Source of the DNA: Pedobacter foliorum
Lineage (GTDB): Bacteria; Bacteroidota; Bacteroidia; Sphingobacteriales; Sphingobacteriaceae
Length of the DNA stretch: 64,000 nucleotides
Direction: 5' to 3'
Assembly: GCF_013266735.1 (NCBI RefSeq)
Contig: NZ_JABSNU010000003.1
Span: 62,001-126,000, forward strand
Under the pieces are notes generated by a model. It did not search any database. It was not told the origin of the DNA and worked only from the letters and a program-made list of their open reading frames with translations. Made by a program: the position numbers and the translations under genes. This document shows positions 33,520-42,750 of the stretch, piece by piece (position 1 is the first letter of the stretch; each line of letters begins with the position of its first letter).

Positions 33520-34953
33520 ATGACAAATAATAGTAAGAATAAGCTTAAGGCATCAGTTCTTTTAGGATTGATGCTTTTTCTTTTTAGCTGTGCCTCTTAT
33601 AATGAGAAAATTGCTGGGTATTATAAACAAATAGCCACAGGGAATTATAATGAAGCAGTTAAGGAGCTTGATAAGAATCGCTTGATTCAGAAGCCACGCA
33701 ATAAGTTGCTGTTTTTGATGGAGAAGGGAAAATCGAGCCACTTAATCGGTGACTATGAAAATAGCAATCGTTATTTTAATGAGGCCGACCAACTATTAGA
33801 GAATGGAATTGGCGGAGCGATGGATGCTGTTGTTGGAACTCTTGTAAATCCGATGACTCAGGCTTATAAGGGAGAAGACTTTGAAAAGTTTATGATCCAT
33901 TACTATAAAGCACTTAATTACTTGTATCTCCATAAAACTGAAGATGCAATAGTTGAAGCCCGAAGGATTAGTTTGCAATCGCAAGAACAGGGAGATAAGT
34001 TTAATAATAAGGAAAACAGGTATTCTAAAGATGCATTTTCTTTGATGCTTCAAGGGCTTATTTATGAAAGTGATGGAGATGTAAATAATGCTTTCATAGC
34101 CTATAGGAACGCTGCGGAGGTGTATTTAAACAGTTCAAACAAAACTTACTATGGGACAACGTTACCAAAGGATCTGGAGTTAGACGTGCTGAGAATGGCA
34201 GATGCAAATGGTTTTAAGGAAGAACTGGTTCGCTTTGAGCAGCTATTTAATTTAAAGTATCAACCTGAGAAAACTAATGAGGGCGGAACACTTATTCTTT
34301 TTTGGGAAAATGGACTGGCGCCTGTTAAACAGCAGGAGGAGTTTATTTTTTCTCTTATTAGGGGTTCCAATGGAGATTTGGTGTTTACCAATGTAGCAGG
34401 AACCTTGTTTATTCCTTATAATTCGGCTTATGGTAGCGGTGACATTGATTTAAACTCAGTGAATAGCCTAAGGGCCACCTATCCCAAATATGTCGCTCAA
34501 CAGCCTTATTTTAGCGGCGCTACAATTACCAATGGCCAGTCTACAATAGGTTTTGAAAAGGCAGAAGATATTAATGAACTTGCTTTTAAAACACTAGATC
34601 AGCGGTTTGCTAAAGAGATGGGTAAAATACTTACCCGTTTGGCAGTAAAGAAAAGTGCAGAATATGTGCTTAAAGCCAGCTCAAAGGGAAATGGAAAGGA
34701 CGGGAAAGACAATACCCTACTTGAAGGATTGGGTTTTGGAATGCAGCTGTACAGCTTGCTTTCTGAAAAGGCAGATACCCGAAACTGGCAAACTTTACCT
34801 AGCGAGATTCGATATGCAAGAATCCCTTTACAAAAGGGAGAGAATACCATTACGCTTAATTTAACAGGAGCTAATGGCGTTAATGAAACAAAAACAATAA
34901 ACATTACGGGAACCGGAAAAATGCAGTTTTATAATTACTCAACATTGCGTTAA
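33520..34953 (+). CDS. COG3014-like TPR lipoprotein
   Basis: 477 residues. Lipobox FLFSC (Cys24). The N-terminal half has TPR-like helices: IATGNYNEAVKELDK near 37-51, then HYYKALNYLYLHKTEDAIVEARR near 127-149 and ALMLQGLIYESDGDVNNAF-like repeats. The C-terminal half is beta-rich and ends with a hydrophobic strand. It matches the uncharacterised COG3014 lipoproteins that accompany LpoB-type proteins in several proteobacteria. It lies 29 nt after the LpoB-like gene. The association suggests a lipoprotein complex at the outer membrane. Confidence 0.72.
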   Translation: MTNNSKNKLKASVLLGLMLFLFSCASYNEKIAGYYKQIATGNYNEAVKELDKNRLIQKPRNKLLFLMEKGKSSHLIGDYENSNRYFNEADQLLENGIGGAMDAVVGTLVNPMTQAYKGEDFEKFMIHYYKALNYLYLHKTEDAIVEARRISLQSQEQGDKFNNKENRYSKDAFSLMLQGLIYESDGDVNNAFIAYRNAAEVYLNSSNKTYYGTTLPKDLELDVLRMADANGFKEELVRFEQLFNLKYQPEKTNEGGTLILFWENGLAPVKQQEEFIFSLIRGSNGDLVFTNVAGTLFIPYNSAYGSGDIDLNSVNSLRATYPKYVAQQPYFSGATITNGQSTIGFEKAEDINELAFKTLDQRFAKEMGKILTRLAVKKSAEYVLKASSKGNGKDGKDNTLLEGLGFGMQLYSLLSEKADTRNWQTLPSEIRYARIPLQKGENTITLNLTGANGVNETKTINITGTGKMQFYNYSTLR

Positions 34954-34984
34954 TAATACGGCCGGATATAAAAAGAATAATACT

Positions 34985-35248
34985 ATGCAACAGCCCTTCG
35001 ACATTACAATTGGAAATATTGATTACGCCGTATTTCCAGAAGGAAATGATACTTATGTAATCTTTAAAGATGGCAAAGAGTATGCTCACATACAAAAAGA
35101 CACAGACCTGCAATGGTTAAAGCTTGATCCTGAAACAGCTATTCCCGTTTTTGAAATAGATGAAGAGATCAATAGCATTGGCAGAGAGATCATGGCTTAT
35201 GTTCCTGAAGAGGAAGACGAGGATGATCTGGAAGAAGAGCTGGATTAA
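34985..35248 (+). CDS. Small acidic protein, function unknown
   Basis: 87 residues, no signal peptide, ending in a strongly acidic tail (EEEDEDDLEEELD). Residues 5-60 suggest alternating beta strands (ITIGNIDYAVFPEG, YVIFKDGKEYAHIQKD). It follows the COG3014-like gene by 31 nt and converges with yifB, overlapping by 4 nt. A cytoplasmic location contrasts with its envelope neighbours. No family is recognised. Confidence 0.6.
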   Translation: MQQPFDITIGNIDYAVFPEGNDTYVIFKDGKEYAHIQKDTDLQWLKLDPETAIPVFEIDEEINSIGREIMAYVPEEEDEDDLEEELD

Positions 35249-36783
35249 CCAGCCCAGCTGTCACGATCAAGACTGCGGTAATGTATGGCCTCAGCCAGAT
35301 GCTCAAGTTCAATATCAGGACTTCCATCAAGGTCTGCAATGGTTCTGGATACTTTTAAAATGCGGTCGTAAGCTCTGGCAGATAGCCCTAGTTTTTCCAT
35401 GGCCTGCTTTATCAATACCTGTCCGGAATCATTGATCTTACAAATGTTACGAACCATGTTGGGGCTCATCTGGGCATTGTAGTGAAGGGTAGTGATGGCC
35501 GCAAAGCGATCGTCTTGAATGGCCCGGGCCTTAATAACCCTATCCCGTATCTTTTCGCTCTTTTCAGCTTCAAAAGCAGAGGTGAGCTCGTTAAAGTTTA
35601 CGGGAGTAACTTCTACATGTAAATCTATACGATCTAAAAGTGGCCCTGATATTTTACTAAGGTATTTCTGGACAATACCCGGCCCACAGGTACATTCCTT
35701 CTCTGGGTGGTTATAAAAGCCACAGGGACAAGGATTCATTGAGGCAATAAGCATAAAGCTTGCTGGGTACTCAACACTTAATTTCGAGCGGGAGACTGTA
35801 ACCTGTCTGTCTTCAAGGGGTTGGCGCATTACTTCTAATACGCTTCTTTTAAATTCCGGCAACTCATCTAAAAATAACACTCCGTTATGAGCCAAAGAGA
35901 TTTCCCCTGGTTGAGGGCTTGCGCCTCCACCAACTAATGCAATATCCGAAATCGTGTGATGGGGGCTTCGGTATGGCCTTTCTGTCATCAAGGTATCTGC
36001 TGCGCTTAGCTTGCCTGCAACGGAATGTATTTTTGTAGTTTCCAGTGCCTCTTGCAGATTTAAAGGAGGTAAAATGGTTGGCAGTCGCTTTGCCAGCATG
36101 GTTTTTCCGGCACCTGGAGGGCCAATTAAAATGAGGTTATGTCCACCTGCTGCGGCAATCTCTAGTGCGCGCTTTATGTTCTCTTGTCCTTTTACATCAG
36201 AAAAATCATGAGGATAGCTGCTCACATTATTAAAGAACTCATTCCTTGTGTTTACAACAACAGGTTCATGGATTTCTGAACCATTAAAAAAAGAAACTAC
36301 CTCTGCCAGGTTCTTCATCCCATACACTAGCAGGTCACTTACTATTGCAGCCTCCCTTGAGTTATCCTTGGGAAGGATAAAACCTTTAAATCCGGCCTTT
36401 TTAGCTTGTATAGAGATAGGTAGTGCACCTTTTATAGATTGGAGGCTGCCATCCAGAGATAACTCTCCCATGATGAAGTATTGGCCTATTTCAGGGATTT
36501 CTATTTGTCCTGAAGCAGCAAGAATCCCAATGGCAATTGGCAGGTCATAAGAAGACCCTTCTTTACGAATGTCTGCAGGAGCAAGATTGATGACGATCTT
36601 TTGGCGAGGCATTTTTAGCCCTGCCGATTGAATAGCGCTTTCAACCCTTCTTAAGCTTTCCTTAATAGCATTGTCAGGAAGGCCAACAATATGATATCGG
36701 TTTCCCCCTCCTATACTTACCTCGATGGTAATGGTTAATGCATTTACTCCGAAAACGGCACTTCCAAAGGTTTTTATGAGCAT
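35245..36783 (-). CDS. YifB/ComM family Mg-chelatase-like AAA ATPase
   Basis: 512 residues. An N-terminal ribosomal-S5-fold-like domain (GLPDNAIKESLRRVESAI near 34-51) is followed by the AAA+ core with Walker A GPPGAGKT (221-228), Walker B LFLDELPEF near 300-308, and a small zinc-like cysteine cluster CPCGFYNHPEKECTCGP. ComM is a hexameric helicase that promotes branch migration in natural transformation; the Mg-chelatase name is historical. Length is normal. No competence genes are nearby. Confidence 0.95.
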   Translation of the reverse strand: MLIKTFGSAVFGVNALTITIEVSIGGGNRYHIVGLPDNAIKESLRRVESAIQSAGLKMPRQKIVINLAPADIRKEGSSYDLPIAIGILAASGQIEIPEIGQYFIMGELSLDGSLQSIKGALPISIQAKKAGFKGFILPKDNSREAAIVSDLLVYGMKNLAEVVSFFNGSEIHEPVVVNTRNEFFNNVSSYPHDFSDVKGQENIKRALEIAAAGGHNLILIGPPGAGKTMLAKRLPTILPPLNLQEALETTKIHSVAGKLSAADTLMTERPYRSPHHTISDIALVGGGASPQPGEISLAHNGVLFLDELPEFKRSVLEVMRQPLEDRQVTVSRSKLSVEYPASFMLIASMNPCPCGFYNHPEKECTCGPGIVQKYLSKISGPLLDRIDLHVEVTPVNFNELTSAFEAEKSEKIRDRVIKARAIQDDRFAAITTLHYNAQMSPNMVRNICKINDSGQVLIKQAMEKLGLSARAYDRILKVSRTIADLDGSPDIELEHLAEAIHYRSLDRDSWAG

Positions 36784-36863
36784 AGTTTATGAATACGTAA
36801 GTGTACTACTAAACTATGCTGATTTAGACCTTAAGTGGTTGGAATTTGTAAGATTTATTGCAA

Positions 36864-38204
36864 TTACATTCTGCCTTGCGGCATTTTCGGCATGTTCTTC
36901 ATCATTTTTGCAGCAGCAGCAGGATTAGAGAATTGCTTCATCACCTTACGCATATCTTCAAATTGTTTGATGAGTTTAGTAACCTCTTCAATTTTTGTAC
37001 CCGAACCTTTAGCAATACGTAAACGTCTGCTTTGTTGGATACTATCAGGGTTTTCACGCTCAAATTTAGTCATCGACTGAATTACAGCCTCAACACTTTT
37101 GAATGCATCATCTTCAATCTCAACGTTCTTCATCATTTTTCCAACACCCGGTATCATGCCCATAAGGTCTTTCATGTTACCCATTTTTTTGATCTGTTGG
37201 ATCTGATTGTAGAAATCGTTAAAATCAAACTTGTTTTTGCGGATTTTCTTTTGAAGTTCAGCTGCTTCCTTTTCGTCAAACTGCTGTTGAGCGCGTTCAA
37301 CAAGGGAAACCACGTCACCCATACCTAGAATCCTTGAAGCCATCCTTTCAGGATAAAATACATCAAGAGCTTCCATTTTCTCACCTGTACCAATAAACTT
37401 AATTGGTTTATTTACTACAGATTTAATTGATAAAGCAGCACCACCACGTGTATCACCATCTAATTTGGTTAATACAACACCGGTAAAGTCCAATCTATCG
37501 TTAAATGCTTTTGCCGTGTTAACCGCATCCTGTCCGGTCATGGCATCAACAACAAACAGGATTTCGTGCGGTTTAGTACTGGCTTTTACGGCAGCGATCT
37601 CATCCATCATCTGCTCATCTATCGCTAAACGACCGGCCGTATCTATAATGATTACATTATTGTTTTGTTTTTTACCTTCAGCAATACCTTCTAAGGCAAT
37701 GCCAACGGGATCTTTAGAGGCAATGTTCGAATAAACAGGTACTCCAATTTGCTCACCTAAAATCTGTAACTGATCTACTGCTGCAGGGCGATATACGTCA
37801 CCGGCTACCAATAAAGGTTTTTTGCCTTTACTTTTAAGGAAGTTAGCCAGTTTACCGGTAAATGTTGTTTTACCAGCACCGTTTAATCCGGCAATAAGGA
37901 TAATAGTAGGATTGTTTTTTAAATCTAACTCTGTTACTTCACCACCCATTAAAGCGGTAAGCTCATCGTTCATTACCTTGGTAAGTAACTGGCCCGGAGA
38001 AACAGAGGTAAGAACATTTAAGCCTAATGCTTTCTCTTTAACCTCATCGGTAAAGCTTTTAGCTGTTTTATAATTTACGTCGGCGTCTAATAAGGCCTTA
38101 CGGATTTCTTTCATGGTCTCGGCCACGTTGATCTCTGTAATACTTCCTTGTCCTTTTAAAACCTTAAACGCACGGTCTAACTTATCCTGTAAATTTTCAA
38201 ACAT
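36864..38204 (-). CDS. ffh: Signal recognition particle protein Ffh
   Basis: 446 residues. N domain (1-95), G domain with GLNGAGKTT (106-114), DTAGR near 188-192 and TKLDGD, then the M domain with the conserved SRRLRIAKGSGT helix-turn-helix that binds 4.5S RNA, and a Met-rich end (MMKNMPKMPQGRM). Ffh binds signal sequences and brings ribosomes to FtsY at the membrane. It has a promoter 38 nt upstream. No 4.5S RNA gene was recognised in the window. Confidence 0.98.
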   Translation of the reverse strand: MFENLQDKLDRAFKVLKGQGSITEINVAETMKEIRKALLDADVNYKTAKSFTDEVKEKALGLNVLTSVSPGQLLTKVMNDELTALMGGEVTELDLKNNPTIILIAGLNGAGKTTFTGKLANFLKSKGKKPLLVAGDVYRPAAVDQLQILGEQIGVPVYSNIASKDPVGIALEGIAEGKKQNNNVIIIDTAGRLAIDEQMMDEIAAVKASTKPHEILFVVDAMTGQDAVNTAKAFNDRLDFTGVVLTKLDGDTRGGAALSIKSVVNKPIKFIGTGEKMEALDVFYPERMASRILGMGDVVSLVERAQQQFDEKEAAELQKKIRKNKFDFNDFYNQIQQIKKMGNMKDLMGMIPGVGKMMKNVEIEDDAFKSVEAVIQSMTKFERENPDSIQQSRRLRIAKGSGTKIEEVTKLIKQFEDMRKVMKQFSNPAAAAKMMKNMPKMPQGRM

Positions 38205-38241
38205 TTTCTTTAATGCTTAGTGTTCAATTTTTTGTGAATTG

Positions 38242-38275
38242 CAAAGTTATTAATTTTGCGGGATACAGATAACAA
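38242..38275 (-). promoter_or_regulatory. ffh promoter
   Basis: On the minus strand TTG at 38275-38273 and TAACTTTG at 38249-38242 with a 23-nt gap, 37 nt before the ATG. Confidence 0.5.
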
Positions 38276-38299
38276 TATCCGTAATCTTTATGTAGAATA

Positions 38300-39298
38300 T
38301 TAACGAGGGAACGTAAATGCTATACCAATTGCCAGGGATTGACTTGCCTGTATTTCCTTGTCAGAATCTTTATCAAACAGGCCCACTCCTCGAAGTGTTA
38401 CATTCATTAACCTGTTTATCTGGGATCTTAGCTCCACATCAAGGCGATGGTCAATATGTTCTAATTTTCTGTCATAAGGAATGAACATTTGATACCTTGC
38501 CATTAGGTTTACGTTCTTAAAGATCTGTTTGTCAAAATTACTTACGATCTGAAAAGCGAGCTCATTTTTGAATTTTTTGCCTCGCTCTACACCGAAGTTT
38601 CCCCCATTAAATTGTTGGTTGAAAGTAGTGTCTAGTTTAAACGTCTGTCTTGCAGTACCGGTACCGATCCTAGTTGAAAAATAACCTACTGGCTTATACT
38701 CAAAACCAATTGATTCTGTCAAATAGCCTGGAGACATGAACTTAGAGACCAGTGTATCTCTTTCTTCATTCTTGTTGTTTCGGAAATATGCATATCCATT
38801 GTCAAATTGAGATTCAAAGGTTACAGATCCAAAAAAATACCAGCTTTTGGATAAGCGTAAGTCGGCCTTGTTATCCCAAAAAATCCTATCCCTTGTTTTC
38901 TTTTGTAGCTGATCTTTATTTTTGATCTTACCATATTCAAGCATGACCTGACTGATATAACCATAGCCCTCTTTTCTATACTCAGCCCGGTAATCGATCG
39001 CTCCACCAAGAGCGAACGAATTTACTCCCCCTGCTTTCCAGTTATTTGAAAAGGTTCCCTGATTAATATTAATCCCAACATTAGTCCTGGTTTTCCAGTA
39101 GTTGATTTTTTCAGCTATAACCACCGGAGGAATTTTTACCGGTGTATAATTAAGTATCCCTGTCCTTGATGGCAAGGGGCTACGCTTTAATTTTATCTCC
39201 AGCCCTTTGGTTTCAATAGGCACAGTATCAATCTCCTGAGCGATCAGGCTTGATGAGGTGATAAACAATAACAAGAGGCAGATATTAAAACTCTTCAT
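38300..39298 (-). CDS. DUF3078 domain outer-membrane protein
   Basis: 332 residues from the ATG at 39298; the TTG at 39316 precedes an already complete signal peptide (MKSFNICLLLLFITSSSLIA). The DUF3078 pattern is clear: YWKTRTNVGININQGTFSNN near 68-87, WKAGGVNSFALGG, then paired antiparallel strands such as WYFFGSVTFESQFDNGY. The last residues, GIAFTFPR, resemble an outer-membrane strand end. DUF3078 is a Bacteroidota-specific beta-barrel-like family of unknown function. Confidence 0.85.
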   Translation of the reverse strand: MKSFNICLLLLFITSSSLIAQEIDTVPIETKGLEIKLKRSPLPSRTGILNYTPVKIPPVVIAEKINYWKTRTNVGININQGTFSNNWKAGGVNSFALGGAIDYRAEYRKEGYGYISQVMLEYGKIKNKDQLQKKTRDRIFWDNKADLRLSKSWYFFGSVTFESQFDNGYAYFRNNKNEERDTLVSKFMSPGYLTESIGFEYKPVGYFSTRIGTGTARQTFKLDTTFNQQFNGGNFGVERGKKFKNELAFQIVSNFDKQIFKNVNLMARYQMFIPYDRKLEHIDHRLDVELRSQINRLMNVTLRGVGLFDKDSDKEIQASQSLAIGIAFTFPR

Positions 39299-39370
39299 TA
39301 CTACAAAGAAAAACAAAAATGTGACTTATTAAAAGTTTATTAATAAACTAATTATTAAATAGCTATTTAT

Positions 39371-39706
39371 TTAAGCGTTTTTCTTGGCAAATCTAATCCA
39401 TGCAAATACCTTTCTATGAGTTAAATAAGAAAGGTCGTCGTCAAAGTGATAGGCTTCTTTTTCAAAGAGGATGTTAAAATAAGCCAAATAATGATTCTTG
39501 TACCTGATCAGGTTGATCAGGTAATTCAATAAGTACAAAATATAGAATGGTATAATTAGCAATTCGAGTTGCTGTTTAAAGTGTATACGCTCATGGTTAA
39601 TTAAGACCTTATCAACCTTTAGAGCCTTGTTTTTTAAAATAATAAAAGGGAAAATAGCCATTGCATTGGCGGGCAGTTTAGATGATATGAGAAAGAGGGG
39701 TCTCAA
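39371..39706 (-). CDS. Small membrane protein with HExxH motif
   Basis: 111 residues. Starts at a TTG overlapping the upstream stop as TTGA; the first ATG is codon 16, and the residues before it look native. HERIH (38-42) fits the zinc-peptidase signature HExxH, and FEKEAY (81-86) offers a downstream glutamate as possible third ligand. A hydrophobic segment (49-66) lies between. Similar short proteins occur widely in Bacteroidota without assigned function. It is coupled to the carboxypeptidase-regulatory-domain gene upstream. Proteolytic activity is speculative. Confidence 0.65.
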   Translation of the reverse strand: MRPLFLISSKLPANAMAIFPFIILKNKALKVDKVLINHERIHFKQQLELLIIPFYILYLLNYLINLIRYKNHYLAYFNILFEKEAYHFDDDLSYLTHRKVFAWIRFAKKNA

Positions 39707-40455
39707 AATTCTTCTACTGTTATTTTTGGCAGTGGTTGTAGTCTAAAAGCAGCTGGATTGCGTTTGTAGCTTGCATAACTGTTTCTTAAATATACAACAA
39801 AAGCATAATCTGAAGCCGTTAAAACGAATTGATAAGTAGGCCGGTATTGTTGCATGAAATCCTCAATCTCATAGTCACCTATTTGCAACACCTTTTTTAC
39901 ATAATCAGGCGTAAACCTATAATCTATGATGGCCTCATTATAATCACGCTCCAATATTTTCTGAAGATGTCGTGCATTTTTACCATCGCGACTTAACAAG
40001 TTGTAAATGGCATCAATACCTAATCCTGCGCCACCCAATCCAAGATTTAATAGGTCCTTAGCTTTGCCCTTATCCAGCGCGTATTTGTACTCTTTTAAAG
40101 TTTTGGCGTGCAATTCTTTTGGCGTGTATTTTCTTCCAGTAATAGATACTTCGCGTAAATTGATACCCAGAGACTTTAGCTGAAAGTATACCGATTTCTG
40201 TCCACTATGTACAAGGGTGTCAACGGCATAACCTTGCAATACAGCATACAGCGTATCCCCTACAGAAGCATTTATAGCAAATTCGCCCTTTGGCGTATTG
40301 TATATTCCCTCATCTTTACTTGCGTTGTAAATATAAACTTTAGCCAGGCGAAGCTTCGAATCTTTATCAATAACAAAGCCTTTAACCGTGGCCGTTTGAG
40401 CCATGGCAGCTAATGCAGAGCAATAAAGGATTAATAACAGGCTGAAAAATCTCAT
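39703..40455 (-). CDS. Secreted carboxypeptidase-like regulatory-domain protein
   Basis: 250 residues. Signal peptide 1-19 (SALAAMAQ). The CarboxypepD-reg-like domain (22-100) shows ATVKGFVIDKDSKLRLAKVY, then GIYNTPKGEFAI, GDTLYAVLQGY. The C-terminal 140 residues are mostly helical and lack a recognised family (KELHAKTLKEYKYALDKGKA). It is organised like the protein at 21856-22497. A TAGTTTTG box lies 8 nt before the ATG (40464-40471). It overlaps the HExxH gene by 4 nt. Confidence 0.78.
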   Translation of the reverse strand: MRFFSLLLILYCSALAAMAQTATVKGFVIDKDSKLRLAKVYIYNASKDEGIYNTPKGEFAINASVGDTLYAVLQGYAVDTLVHSGQKSVYFQLKSLGINLREVSITGRKYTPKELHAKTLKEYKYALDKGKAKDLLNLGLGGAGLGIDAIYNLLSRDGKNARHLQKILERDYNEAIIDYRFTPDYVKKVLQIGDYEIEDFMQQYRPTYQFVLTASDYAFVVYLRNSYASYKRNPAAFRLQPLPKITVEEF

Positions 40456-40463
40456 TTGAGATA

Positions 40464-40471
40464 CAAAACTA
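40464..40471 (-). promoter_or_regulatory. TAnnTTTG box near the start at 40455
   Basis: TAGTTTTG on the minus strand, 8 nt before the ATG. Confidence 0.35.
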
Positions 40472-40505
40472 CAAGATAACTATCTGCGCTTAATAAACAT
40501 TAACA

Positions 40506-41408
40506 TTATTTAACTAACACAAGCTTTTGGCCAATTTTAATGCCAGTGTCAGCCAGATTATTTATTGTTTTTATATCATCAACTGAGATATTAAAGCGTT
40601 TAGAAATATTGTAAAGGGTATCACCTTGTTTCACCGTATATGGGTTATCTTTAGTTGCCGGTTTTGCATAGAGCGTGCTGTCATTTACAGCTGGTGTGCT
40701 TATTTTTAAGGTATCGGGGGCTTTAACAATCTGTTTTGAAGGTGGAGTAGCCACAGGTGTGAATTTTTTCTTCTCCTGAGGGATATTCGCGTTAATTTCT
40801 GAGAATACACGGTCTTCACGTTTTAACTTCTCATTTTCCGATTCAGGCATGTCGTAAAAATACAATTGGTACTTTTCAATGATGTTAATTAATAGATCCG
40901 GATATTTAGGATTAGTAGCATAACCGGCTTGTTTTAAACCAAGAGCCCAGTTTTTGTAATCGTTTTTATCCAATTCAAAAAGGGCGCTATAACGCTTTCT
41001 TTTTAAAAATTCAGAGTGGTCTTTGTATGATTCTCGGGCGTCTTTATAAACCCTGAAACAATCATCTACCTTATCATCTTCTTTATAATACCCCTTTCCT
41101 TTCCACTCAGAAGTACATTTAATACCAAAGTGGTTGTTCGCATATTTTGCAAGATCGCTGTTTCCACTTCCCGACTCAATGATGCCCTGTGCAAGGGTAA
41201 TACTTGCAGGAATGCCATATTTATTCATCTCCTCTATTGCTACGCCTTTAAACTCATCAATATAAGCTGTAGTAGTGCGCGACTTATAATCAGGGTTTGC
41301 TTTGTTCGCTGCTTTTTCAATTTCTTTATTGTTGCGGCTTAATTTTCTTGATTTACAAGCAGAGAAAAATAGAATGGCTACGGCCAGGATGATTAATCTT
41401 TTGTTCAT
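40506..41408 (-). CDS. Lipoprotein N-acetylglucosaminidase with LysM domain
   Basis: 300 residues. Lipobox FFSAC (Cys18). The glucosaminidase domain (about 45-190) contains ITLAQGIIESGSGNSDLAKY with the catalytic glutamate, NHFGIKC and WALGLKQAGYATNPKYP. After a Lys/Pro/Thr-rich linker comes a C-terminal LysM domain (about 257-300; YTVKQGDTLYNISKRFNIS) that binds peptidoglycan. It cuts glycan strands during wall remodelling. The start shares TAATG with the stop of the upstream paralogue. Confidence 0.93.
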   Translation of the reverse strand: MNKRLIILAVAILFFSACKSRKLSRNNKEIEKAANKANPDYKSRTTTAYIDEFKGVAIEEMNKYGIPASITLAQGIIESGSGNSDLAKYANNHFGIKCTSEWKGKGYYKEDDKVDDCFRVYKDARESYKDHSEFLKRKRYSALFELDKNDYKNWALGLKQAGYATNPKYPDLLINIIEKYQLYFYDMPESENEKLKREDRVFSEINANIPQEKKKFTPVATPPSKQIVKAPDTLKISTPAVNDSTLYAKPATKDNPYTVKQGDTLYNISKRFNISVDDIKTINNLADTGIKIGQKLVLVK

Positions 41409-42088
41409 TATAGTTTAAGTTTTTGTCCGGGTTTAAGTGCAGCGCCTTTTAACCCATTTTTTTTCATTATCGAGGCAGCGGTTGTTCCCCTCGATTTTGC
41501 TATTTTGTTAAGGCTGTCGCCTTTTTTAACAATATATGTCGATCTTGATTTCTTTGAAGATCTGTGTGTTCTACTAACAACCGGTGCAGGTGGTTCTACA
41601 TAATCATCTGGCCTCTCATCGTATTGCGAAAGATTGTTTCTCTTGATGATGCCAATAATTTGAGATGCCCAGGTTCTGCTTCTTGCATAACCGCCACGCT
41701 GAATACCTCTGGCCCAGCTTCTATAATCAAATTGATCATACTTGTCAAAAAGCGGACTAAGAGAAGAGCGGCTTTTTAAAAACTCCAAAAAGCTATCATA
41801 AGATTCTTTAGGTGACGGATAGTCTCTATACGACGAACGGATTTCGGTATTGCTATTCGGGCCTTTAATCCCGAAGTGATTGTTCAGATATCTGGCAATT
41901 TTACTTGTGCCGGAAGCCGATTCATGTATTGCAACAGCAAGAATAACACTGGCAGGAATTTTATGTTCCCGCATTAGCGTTTGTGCATACTCTACATTTT
42001 CTGCAATATATTCGGCTGTGGTTTGGGCCTTGGCGCTAAACGTTATGGCTAAAACGCAAAGCCAAACAAACAGTAATGATCTGACCAT
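41408..42088 (-). CDS. Secreted N-acetylglucosaminidase with LysM domain, paralogue
   Basis: 226 residues. Signal peptide 1-21 (TFSAKAQ). Glucosaminidase domain (about 25-170) with VILAVAIHESASGTSKIARY (catalytic Glu), NHFGIKG and WARGIQRGGYARS, then a single LysM (184-226; IVKKGDSLNKIAKSRGTTA). It is a paralogue of the next gene but soluble rather than lipid-anchored, with a shorter linker. The 1-nt TAATG overlap couples the two, so they are probably made together and act at different distances from the outer membrane. Confidence 0.93.
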   Translation of the reverse strand: MVRSLLFVWLCVLAITFSAKAQTTAEYIAENVEYAQTLMREHKIPASVILAVAIHESASGTSKIARYLNNHFGIKGPNSNTEIRSSYRDYPSPKESYDSFLEFLKSRSSLSPLFDKYDQFDYRSWARGIQRGGYARSRTWASQIIGIIKRNNLSQYDERPDDYVEPPAPVVSRTHRSSKKSRSTYIVKKGDSLNKIAKSRGTTAASIMKKNGLKGAALKPGQKLKL

Positions 42089-42091
42089 ACT

Positions 42092-42727
42092 TTATTTTTT
42101 TCTGATGATAAATAACCCATCTCTAACAGGTAGAATGAGCTTTTCTACACGGTCATCTGCCGCAATTTTGTCATTAAATGTAGTGATATTTTTAGTGTCT
42201 TTATCCTGATTGGTGTTCAGTACTTTTCCACTCCACAGCACATTGTCTACTATAATGAGCCCACCAGGCCTGATTCTGTTGAAAACAAGATCATAATAAG
42301 TTCCATTGTTTTTCTTGTCAGCATCAATAAACACAAGGTCAAAAGTTTCGTCAAGCGTGTTTACTGTTTGAGTGGCATCACCAAGAATGTATTTTATTTT
42401 GCTGTTGTACTCAGACTGAGCAAAGTTTCGGCGAACCATTTCTTCAAGTTCCTCATTTATATCTAACGTATATAAGATTCCGTCTTCCGTTAGGCCTTCG
42501 GCGAGGCAAAGAGTAGCATAGCCTGTAAAGGTTCCGATTTCCAAAATGCGCTTTGGACTTACCATTTTACTTAAAAAACTAAGCACCCGACCCTGGTAAT
42601 GACCAGAAAGCATACGCGGCATTAGCACTTTTAGATTGGTTTCTCTGTCTATTCTTTGTAGCAGTTCGCTTTCTGGTTCGCAGTAATTAAGCAAAAGCTG
42701 CTGCATGTCATCGCTGATAAGGCTCAT
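42092..42727 (-). CDS. Class I SAM-dependent O-methyltransferase
   Basis: 211 residues. The SAM site ILEIGTFTGYATLCLAEGL is near 60-78, with YTLDINEELEEM following and the metal site FIDADKKN near 131-138. It belongs to the cation-dependent O-methyltransferase family (catechol/caffeoyl-CoA type). The substrate is unknown. It lies 3 nt upstream of the glucosaminidase pair and 23 nt downstream of ruvX on the same strand, so all may be co-transcribed. Confidence 0.9.
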   Translation of the reverse strand: MSLISDDMQQLLLNYCEPESELLQRIDRETNLKVLMPRMLSGHYQGRVLSFLSKMVSPKRILEIGTFTGYATLCLAEGLTEDGILYTLDINEELEEMVRRNFAQSEYNSKIKYILGDATQTVNTLDETFDLVFIDADKKNNGTYYDLVFNRIRPGGLIIVDNVLWSGKVLNTNQDKDTKNITTFNDKIAADDRVEKLILPVRDGLFIIRKK

Positions 42728-42750
42728 ATAATTTCTATAAATGCAAACTA

